From Deltaproteobacteria bacterium (lineage in GTDB: Bacteria; Desulfobacterota; Desulfobacteria; Desulfobacterales; BuS5), in the NCBI GenBank assembly GCA_021157555.1, contig JAGGWL010000287.1:1-10897 (forward strand): 10,897 nucleotides of DNA, given 5' to 3'. Position numbers and translations under genes: made by a program. Each line of letters starts with the position of its first letter. Position 1 is the first letter of the stretch. The notes beneath the pieces are model-generated. The model did no database searches and had not been told where the DNA came from. It was given only the letters and a program-made list of their open reading frames with translations. Positions 6,281 through 10,897 of the stretch are shown piece by piece.

Positions 6281-6892
6281 TTGATATTGATTATCAAGGA
6301 ACAATTGCTGGATGCTCTGAATTATTTCCATGATGGCGGGATTGTAATGTTCCCACTCTTATTTTCATCAATACTGATGTGGGCCATGATAATCAACAGG
6401 ATGCTCTATCTCGGAGCCCTTGAGAAATACGACATCATACGTAATGAAGCCAAAGAATATATCCTGCATGCCAGGTTGCCGGATATCGGTAAATATAAAG
6501 GATTAAGAGCGCAATTTGTCTCAATGTTTTTAAAAAAACGGTGCGGAGAATCTGAAATAGATCAATATATTCTTGATGAAACTGTAATGTCGGTAAATAG
6601 CATGCTTGATCAATACCTTGCCTATATTGGTGTTTTGGCTGCAGTGTCACCCTTTTTTGGTCTTTTGGGCACAGTAACAGGAATGATGACTACTTTCGAT
6701 ATAATTTCCATTTTCGGCACAGGCAACGCCAAGGCCATGGCCGGCGGTATTTCCGAAGCCTTGATCTCAACCCAGACCGGCCTGCTCGTGGCTATCCCGG
6801 GATTATATATGCATAATCTTCTTTTACGCAAGGCCGACCGACTAAAACAGAGGGCAGCTTCCACAGGTTATTATTTAAGGAGATTTGTTTGA
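6281..6892 (+). CDS. exbB: ExbB-family proton-channel protein (short, second paralogue)
   Basis: This 203-aa protein has three membrane segments (about residues 20-43, 114-136 and 160-178) and the family core SPFFGLLGTVTGMMTTFDII (122-141), then AGGISEALISTQTGLLVAIPG. With ExbD it forms the inner-membrane proton-driven motor that energises TonB. No ATG is suitably placed: the frame begins with TTG 6281, five bases after a strong GGGGGAGG-type ribosome-binding site (6268-6275), so TTG is the start. It lacks the long periplasmic domain of the preceding paralogue. Its TGA stop shares one base with the ATG of exbD. Confidence 0.92.
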   Translation: MILIIKEQLLDALNYFHDGGIVMFPLLFSSILMWAMIINRMLYLGALEKYDIIRNEAKEYILHARLPDIGKYKGLRAQFVSMFLKKRCGESEIDQYILDETVMSVNSMLDQYLAYIGVLAAVSPFFGLLGTVTGMMTTFDIISIFGTGNAKAMAGGISEALISTQTGLLVAIPGLYMHNLLLRKADRLKQRAASTGYYLRRFV

Positions 6893-7308
6893 TGTTAAAC
6901 ATAAGCGCAGCAAGAAAAGGAAGGATTAAATCAGCAGAGCTTAACATGGCTCCATTAATAGATATGGTATTTATTCTGCTAATATTTTTTCTGGTTACCA
7001 CCAGCTTTGTAAAGGAAACCGGAGTCGATATTAACAGACCCACAGCCGGCTCTGCCGTAAGCAAGGAAAAAGCAAGCATCCTGGTCGGTATAACTGCTGA
7101 CGGACGGGTTTATATGGATAAGCGCGAAATTGATGTGCGGGCAGTGCGGGCCAATGTGGAAAGGGCGCTTGCTGAAAATCCTGAAAGCCAGGTGCTGGTA
7201 ATTGCAGACAAGGAGAGCTTAACAGGCGTGGTTATAATGGTTATGGATGGGTGCCGGCTTGCCGGAGCGGAGAATGTCAGTTTAGCTGCAGCGCTGCCGG
7301 GAGAATAA
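6892..7308 (+). CDS. exbD: ExbD/TolR-family motor protein
   Basis: This 138-aa protein has a short cytoplasmic N-terminus, one transmembrane helix (about residues 22-42) and a periplasmic domain. The motif LNMAPLIDMVFILLIFFLVT contains the membrane aspartate Asp24, equivalent to the essential proton-carrying Asp25 of E. coli ExbD. I chose ATG 6892, eight bases after AAGGAGA and overlapping the exbB stop by one base. A TTG one codon upstream is possible but less likely. The C-terminus AGAENVSLAA (about residues 124-133) matches the 'ag..~vslat' ending usual in the family. Its stop overlaps the tonB start (TAATG). Confidence 0.92.
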   Translation: MLNISAARKGRIKSAELNMAPLIDMVFILLIFFLVTTSFVKETGVDINRPTAGSAVSKEKASILVGITADGRVYMDKREIDVRAVRANVERALAENPESQVLVIADKESLTGVVIMVMDGCRLAGAENVSLAAALPGE

Positions 7309-7979
7309 TGGAGTATATTTTATCAAAAAAAAGATCGCTTTTTTTATGGTTTGCCGGGATTACAGGATCACTGGTTTTTAATATTTTTCTGTTTAGTATA
7401 ATGCCTTACCTGGTCAGTGAGTCTCCGTTAAAAAAGGATCAGGATTATATACATCTATGCGTAAATATGGTCAGGATAAAGCCACAAAGAAAACCGCCTC
7501 CTGAAAAACATAAAAAAAAAATCGAACTTAAAACAAAGGTTCTTAGTATAAAAAAATCTTTTTCTCACAAAAAAATAAAAATTGAAAAGATCCCTTTTGA
7601 AATCAATGCCAAACTTCCATCCGGGCCGGTAACTTTAACCTCACCGCCGGCCGCACATTTTGATTTTTCGGCTATAGGTCTGAAAGATTTTTATGAAGTT
7701 GGAGAAATAGACGGGACATTGGTACCGATAGTTCAGGTTCAGCCAGTCTATCCCATGCGTGCCAAAAGTATGGGGATTGAAGGGTGGGTTAAAGTAAAAT
7801 TTCTGGTAAACAGAAAAGGCCTTGTTGAAAATATAAAAATAGTCAAAGCTGTGCCTGAAGGTGTTTTTGAAAAATGCGTTAAACGCTGCTTATCCGCATG
7901 GCGTTTCTCTCCAGGAACGGTTGAAGGTGAATCTGTAAATACACAGGTTGTTACTATTATAAGATTTAATCTGGAATAA
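7308..7979 (+). CDS. tonB: TonB energy transducer
   Basis: This 223-aa protein has one N-terminal membrane anchor (about residues 11-35). A short Lys/Pro-rich linker follows (about 57-95, with KPPPEKHKKK). The C-terminal TonB domain covers about 138-223, with QPVYPMRAKSMGIEGWVKVKF starting at 145, then VEN.K.VKA.P and LSAWRFSP. TonB spans the periplasm and pulls on TonB boxes of outer-membrane receptors, using force from ExbB/ExbD. I chose ATG 7308, overlapping the exbD stop, with GGGAG four bases upstream; the frame is open further upstream (ATG 7251), but that lies inside exbD. The anchor lacks the S-x3-H motif of E. coli TonB; it has S21-x3-N25 instead. The linker is short and more basic than proline-rich. 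Confidence 0.9.
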   Translation: MEYILSKKRSLFLWFAGITGSLVFNIFLFSIMPYLVSESPLKKDQDYIHLCVNMVRIKPQRKPPPEKHKKKIELKTKVLSIKKSFSHKKIKIEKIPFEINAKLPSGPVTLTSPPAAHFDFSAIGLKDFYEVGEIDGTLVPIVQVQPVYPMRAKSMGIEGWVKVKFLVNRKGLVENIKIVKAVPEGVFEKCVKRCLSAWRFSPGTVEGESVNTQVVTIIRFNLE

Positions 7980-7985
7980 TAACAA

Positions 7986-9308
7986 ATGGGACGTTTTTTA
8001 AAATTTGCTTATATAATACTTTTTTTTATAATACAGAGTATAACTGTATATGCCGGGGAAAATGCCGGGGAAATTCCATATTCTGTAAGGATGGTTCTCT
8101 TTAAGACCCAGCAATTGCTGGCAAAGGATAAAACCTTTGAGGCGCTTGAACTGCTGGAAAAATTTCAGTCAAAACAACCGCCTGGTTTAAAACCGGGCGG
8201 AAAGAACCCGAAAGGTTACCAGCATTATTATATTAATTTCAACATCGGCAACTGCTATCTTAAGCTTGATAATATAAAAAAAGCATCGGCAGCCTACAAG
8301 GCTGCTGTAACAAATAACCCGGAATTTACACCTGCCTGGCTGAACCTTGCAAAATGTTACTATGACATGGAAGATTATAATGAGGCAGGTAACTGCTTTT
8401 TTAAAGGTTATACAACAGCAGAGGATAAAACTCCTGAAGTACTCTATTACAGTGCTGTTTCGTTTATGGCTGCCGGAAATAATAAAAAATCTCTGGAAGT
8501 ATTTGAAAATCTTTTTGCAACATATAACGAAAAAATCAAGCTTGAATGGAAGCAGGCTCTGGCGCAGCTTTATCTTTCGACCGATCAGCCCCTCAAAGCC
8601 CTGCCATACCTCGAAGAGATTGTCGCAGAGATTTCCGGAAAAAGCAGAAAAGAATGGCAAAAAATTCTTCTTTATCAGTATATATCATTAAATATGAAAT
8701 CAAAATCCCTGAATTATGCAACCCGCCTGATAAACGAAGACCCGATAGAACCTGAGTGGTGGAAGATACTACTCCATATTCACCTGACTGATGATTGCTA
8801 TCAGGATGCGCTCTCCGCATTAACAATTTTAAGTTATATCCGGACATTGACATTACAGGAAACAAAATTGCTGGCTGACCTTAATATGAATCTCGGCATA
8901 CCTGTACAGGCTGTCAATTATTACGAAAAACTGATTTCAGAAAAAAAGGATTCTAAAATATATGAAAAACTGATTTCAGCCTGTCTGGCGCTTCATAAAC
9001 CAGATAAAGCTCTAAAAATAATCGATCATGCCCTGCAATATAAAAGAGAAAAAAAAATATGCATGCTTAAAGGGCGGATTCTGTTTGAGCAGGAAAAGTA
9101 TAAAGAAGCATATAAACTTTATCAAAGGGTAGCAAAAGAAATGCCGCACCCAGGCTATCCCTGGTTAATGGCCGGTTATTCCGCATGGTATCTGGAAGAT
9201 ATAACCAAAGCCGCTTATGCATTTAACTCTGCTGCCAGGTATCCAAAATATAAAAAAAAGGCCGAAAAAATTATTAGCATTATCAAGGACAGGGGAAAAT
9301 TTAATTAA
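7986..9308 (+). CDS. Periplasmic TPR-repeat protein of the TonB2-type operon
   Basis: This 440-aa protein has a signal peptide (cleavage near VYA, residue 23) and then helical repeats to the end. The clearest TPR units are around residues 80-113 (FNIGNCYLKLDNIKKASAAY), 114-147 (AWLNLAKCYYDMEDYNEAG), 151-180 (LYYSAVSFMAAGNNKKSLEVF) and 357-385 (ILFEQEKYKEAYKLYQRVA), with more degenerate ones between. TPR proteins commonly close TonB2-type clusters and in Vibrio have been linked to TonB2-dependent transport; a periplasmic assembly or protein-binding role is inferred. It begins six bases after the tonB stop with no recognisable ribosome-binding site (AATAATAACAA precedes ATG), so its translation may depend on coupling. 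The order and spacing make it the sixth gene of the operon. Confidence 0.85.
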   Translation: MGRFLKFAYIILFFIIQSITVYAGENAGEIPYSVRMVLFKTQQLLAKDKTFEALELLEKFQSKQPPGLKPGGKNPKGYQHYYINFNIGNCYLKLDNIKKASAAYKAAVTNNPEFTPAWLNLAKCYYDMEDYNEAGNCFFKGYTTAEDKTPEVLYYSAVSFMAAGNNKKSLEVFENLFATYNEKIKLEWKQALAQLYLSTDQPLKALPYLEEIVAEISGKSRKEWQKILLYQYISLNMKSKSLNYATRLINEDPIEPEWWKILLHIHLTDDCYQDALSALTILSYIRTLTLQETKLLADLNMNLGIPVQAVNYYEKLISEKKDSKIYEKLISACLALHKPDKALKIIDHALQYKREKKICMLKGRILFEQEKYKEAYKLYQRVAKEMPHPGYPWLMAGYSAWYLEDITKAAYAFNSAARYPKYKKKAEKIISIIKDRGKFN

Positions 9309-9315
9309 TGCCTGA

Positions 9316-9370
9316 ACGAAAACTGCTAATTTTCCTAATTTCTGCGTCAGGAAAAAAATATAGTTTTCGT
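9316..9370. other. Nested stem-loops between the TPR gene and yjbQ
   Basis: ACGAAAACT (9316-9324) pairs perfectly with AGTTTTCGT (9362-9370). Inside that, TTTTCCT (9330-9336) pairs perfectly with AGGAAAA (9349-9355), leaving a 12-nt loop. The structure fills the gap after the TonB operon. It may end that transcript or control yjbQ, whose ribosome-binding site is 15 nt downstream. It lacks a trailing T-run on either strand, so it is not a standard intrinsic terminator. Confidence 0.5.
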
Positions 9371-9384
9371 CATAGTTCCTAATG

Positions 9385-9391
9385 AAGGAAG
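9385..9391 (+). promoter_or_regulatory. Ribosome-binding site favouring the TTG start of yjbQ
   Basis: AAGGAAG lies eight bases before TTG 9400. The in-frame ATG 9382 lies just ahead of this site and has no ribosome-binding site of its own, so the TTG is preferred. Confidence 0.6.
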
Positions 9392-9399
9392 TATATAAA

Positions 9400-9828
9400 T
9401 TGAGTATAACTATTTTTACCGACAGGATTTCCATTACCACGAAAACCGGTCTGGATATTGTGAACATAACATCCAGGCTCACAGATTCTTTAAAGAAGTC
9501 AAAGATAATTAACGGATCACTTAATGCAACGGTAATAGGATCAACCAGTTCTGTTACAACAATCGAATTTGAACCTGGTGTGGTCAATGATCTGAAAAAA
9601 GCGATTACAAGATTTGCGCCTCAGGATATTGAATATGAGCATGAAAAAGCATGGCATGACGGGAACGGGCATAGTCATGTGCAGGCTGCGCTGCTCGGCC
9701 CGTCAATTGTTTTGCCGGTTCGTGACGGATGTTTGACTCTGGGAACATGGCAACAGGCTGTCATTATAAATCATGATAACAGAGCAAGAGAAAGAGTCGT
9801 GGATATAACAATAATCGGTACTGCTTGA
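9400..9828 (+). CDS. yjbQ: YjbQ/UPF0047 family protein
   Basis: The 142-aa product is a full-length, highly conserved YjbQ-family protein (family length near 140). The C-terminal half holds the diagnostic run WHDGNGHSHVQAALLGPS (about residues 85-102), then VLPVRDGCLTLGTWQQ (104-119), then an arginine-rich RARERVV strand (128-134). The conserved histidines and aspartate likely line the active site. Some members complement thiamine-phosphate synthase loss weakly, hence the annotation 'secondary thiamine-phosphate synthase', but the physiological role is unsettled. I chose TTG 9400 over ATG 9382 because of the ribosome-binding site at 9385-9391 and because the family N-terminus begins at this point. 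The gene is probably separate from the TonB operon, given the intervening stem-loops. A candidate terminator follows at 9913. Confidence 0.9.
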   Translation: MSITIFTDRISITTKTGLDIVNITSRLTDSLKKSKIINGSLNATVIGSTSSVTTIEFEPGVVNDLKKAITRFAPQDIEYEHEKAWHDGNGHSHVQAALLGPSIVLPVRDGCLTLGTWQQAVIINHDNRARERVVDITIIGTA

Positions 9829-9912
9829 AATGGAGAAAGTTCTGGTAAACTCTTATCGTCCCTTCAAAAAAAGATAGTATTTTTTTTAAACAATTATTTT
9901 TTGTCAGTACTG

Positions 9913-9961
9913 TTTGGTTAGGTTTTTACATACTGAACTAAAACCCCAAAATATTATTTTT
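9913..9961 (+). terminator. Candidate terminator downstream of yjbQ
   Basis: TTTGG (9913-9917) pairs with CCAAA (9946-9950), and GGTTTT (9921-9926) pairs with AAAACC (9940-9945). This gives an 11-bp stem with a 3-nt left bulge and a 13-nt loop. It is followed by ATATTATTTTT. The stem is only partly G+C rich and lies 85 nt past the yjbQ stop, so the call is tentative. Confidence 0.4.
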
Positions 9962-9996
9962 AAATGTTAAAAGCTTCAAGACGCTCCCTGTTAATT

Positions 9997-10351
9997 AAGA
10001 ATGGGGACGAAATGACTTCCACAAATATATATCATAGCATCCAGTTCACCCTTTTTGCCATAAAAAAATAATAATAGTAAAGTTGAAAATTATTTGTAGA
10101 ATTTTACTCTTATATGTAATAAACTACATAAATATATTATAAAAATTCATACTTGTATTGGTTGGCCAATCGCCTATTTTTTATATAACAAGTTGAAAAT
10201 ACATAACTTATTTACATAAAGTCCTTTTGGCCTGCTTTTTGCTGTTAACTACTAATAGCGAATAGCGACCGACTAATGACAGCAGTTTAGTAAATAAACA
10301 GAATTTCCAAACTAATCCATATTTTTTAAATCTGTTTCGTCCCCGTTCCTT
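9997..10351. repeat. About 355-bp segment bounded by inverted repeats (possible MITE or REP-like element)
   Basis: AAGAATGGGGACGAAA (9997-10012) and TTTCGTCCCCGTTCCTT (10335-10351) are inverted copies with a perfect 10-bp core, GGGGACGAAA. The interior is very A+T rich and has no transposase frame, so a non-autonomous element or remnant is possible. No clear target-site duplication is visible outside the arms. The right arm ends 34 nt before the next gene's start. Confidence 0.55.
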
Positions 10352-10357
10352 ATGGAT

Positions 10358-10363
10358 TATAAT
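10358..10363 (+). promoter_or_regulatory. Possible -10 element of the last gene
   Basis: A perfect TATAAT lies 22 nt before the ATG at 10385. At the right spacing upstream there is only TTTCGT (10335-10340), which belongs to the inverted repeat and is a poor -35. If used, the 5' leader would be only about 15 nt, barely enough to include GAGGG (10372-10376). Confidence 0.25.
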
Positions 10364-10384
10364 TTTTTATTGAGGGTTAAGCTT

Positions 10385-10897
10385 ATGATGAAACAAATGA
10401 ATAATTCAAATAAATCTGTAAAAAATGTTTGGATAATTTCAGGAGGGAAGTATATTCATCCGCGTTTGGCAGGAATTAAGGAGGATATAACCGTAAATCC
10501 TGTTATGGAATACAGGATTTCCCAACTGGCATGGTATCTTCTGAATCCGAATCAGATAGAAATAAAAAAAAGACTGGTTGGATGTAGAATCACCTGCAAA
10601 GAGTCGTTCGCATGCCGGGTAAAAACAAAACTCAGCAAGATTTTACCAAAGGGTTTGAAAAAAAATATTAAAGAAAATGATGCACAACACGAAATTCTTC
10701 TTTCCGATGATTCATGTGATTTGCCTGCTGTTAATGACCAAAAGTTTGGTTCCCATTTAAAAACTGTTGAAGATCTTTTGAGTCAGCACAATCTTATAAG
10801 AATTAGGCTATCGGCGCTGGATATTAATTCCATATCCGATATTGCCGGGATCTGTGATGATTACGGCGGTAATCGTTCTATCCTGAATCTACAAGGT
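10385..10897 (+). CDS. Unrecognised protein, N-terminal part (runs off the window)
   Basis: From ATG 10385 the frame stays open for 171 codons to the last base of the window. GAGGG (10372-10376) lies eight bases upstream and supports this start; ATG 10388 and ATG 10397 are alternatives. The N-terminus after a polar leader reads VWIISGGKYIHPRLAGIKED (about residues 15-34), which looks like a hydrophobic first strand of an alpha/beta fold with a Gly-Gly turn. A basic stretch follows (about 60-95) with four cysteines (Cys67, Cys71, Cys77 and later Cys111). A block LIRIRLSALDINSISDIAGICDDYGG (about 137-162) completes what is visible. There is no signal peptide or membrane segment. I cannot assign a family; the cysteines are not spaced as a standard zinc or Fe-S motif. 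Codon use resembles the neighbours. Confidence 0.7.
   Translation, partial: MMKQMNNSNKSVKNVWIISGGKYIHPRLAGIKEDITVNPVMEYRISQLAWYLLNPNQIEIKKRLVGCRITCKESFACRVKTKLSKILPKGLKKNIKENDAQHEILLSDDSCDLPAVNDQKFGSHLKTVEDLLSQHNLIRIRLSALDINSISDIAGICDDYGGNRSILNLQG

Larger units (their letters stand above)
9829..10384. other. AT-rich non-coding stretch
   Basis: I see no convincing gene on either strand. The stretch holds a candidate terminator (9913-9961), a segment bounded by inverted repeats (9997-10351), an 11-bp direct repeat AAGTTGAAAAT at 10080-10090 and 10190-10200 (exactly 110 bp apart), and a small hairpin ATTGG-TTGG-CCAAT at 10157-10170 that includes the palindrome TTGGCCAA. The composition is much richer in A+T than the flanking genes. 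Confidence 0.7.

Noticed and set aside
6281..9308. Tol-Pal system rather than ExbB-ExbD-TonB
   Set aside because: There is no TolA, TolB or Pal. The cluster has a TonB C-terminal domain with the YP motif plus DUF3450 and TtpC partners, which mark a TonB2-type operon.
9866..9887. A7/T8 hairpin after yjbQ as an intrinsic terminator
   Set aside because: The stem is made only of A-T pairs with no G+C, too weak for a normal intrinsic terminator. The stem at 9913-9950 is better.

Overview
The window looks like chromosomal DNA (about 40% G+C by eye) from an anaerobic Gram-negative bacterium. It most resembles the sulfate-reducing Desulfobacterota ('deltaproteobacteria'). That placement is an inference from three things: an oxygen-sensitive acyl-CoA dehydratase/benzoyl-CoA reductase-type activator ATPase, a four-component TonB system with DUF3450 and a TtpC-like protein, and dispersed cgcagag/acacagat-type repeats. 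All genes read on the + strand.

Layout. (1) 1-1489: the 3' end of a BadF/BcrA/HgdC-type activator ATPase, followed 13 nt later by a CbiZ-type adenosylcobinamide amidohydrolase that carries an unrecognised C-terminal extension. (2) 1490-2229: an intergenic hairpin, a promoter, a short palindrome and a two-gene toxin-antitoxin module (Phd/YefM-like antitoxin, PIN-domain VapC-like toxin with a TTG start). (3) 2223-3887: a lipoprotein with two tandem nitrilase-fold domains, whose start overlaps the toxin stop. Only the first domain has the Glu-Lys-Cys triad. (4) 3858-4010: a repeat cluster, made of three 10-bp units that encode the end of the lipoprotein followed by a long imperfect inverted repeat. 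(5) 4032-9308: a tightly packed six-gene operon: DUF3450 protein, TtpC-like long ExbB, short ExbB, ExbD, TonB and a TPR protein. (6) 9400-9828: a YjbQ/UPF0047 protein preceded by nested stem-loops. (7) 9829-10384: an AT-rich non-coding stretch with a candidate terminator and a roughly 355-bp segment bounded by inverted repeats. (8) 10385-end: the start of a protein I do not recognise.

How the genes work together. The TonB operon should form one energy-transducing machine: ExbB/ExbD use the proton gradient, TonB carries force to outer-membrane receptors, TtpC connects as the fourth component, and the DUF3450 and TPR proteins act in the periplasm. No TonB-dependent receptor lies in the window, so its substrate is unknown. 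CbiZ is a corrinoid-salvage enzyme, and corrinoids are classic TonB substrates, but the two loci are separated by the toxin-antitoxin module and the repeats, so a functional link is speculative. No obviously new multi-gene system is present. The most unusual points are the lipid-anchored nitrilase/pseudo-nitrilase tandem, a TonB anchor with Asn where the essential His normally sits, the extended CbiZ beside an activator ATPase, and the two repeat elements.
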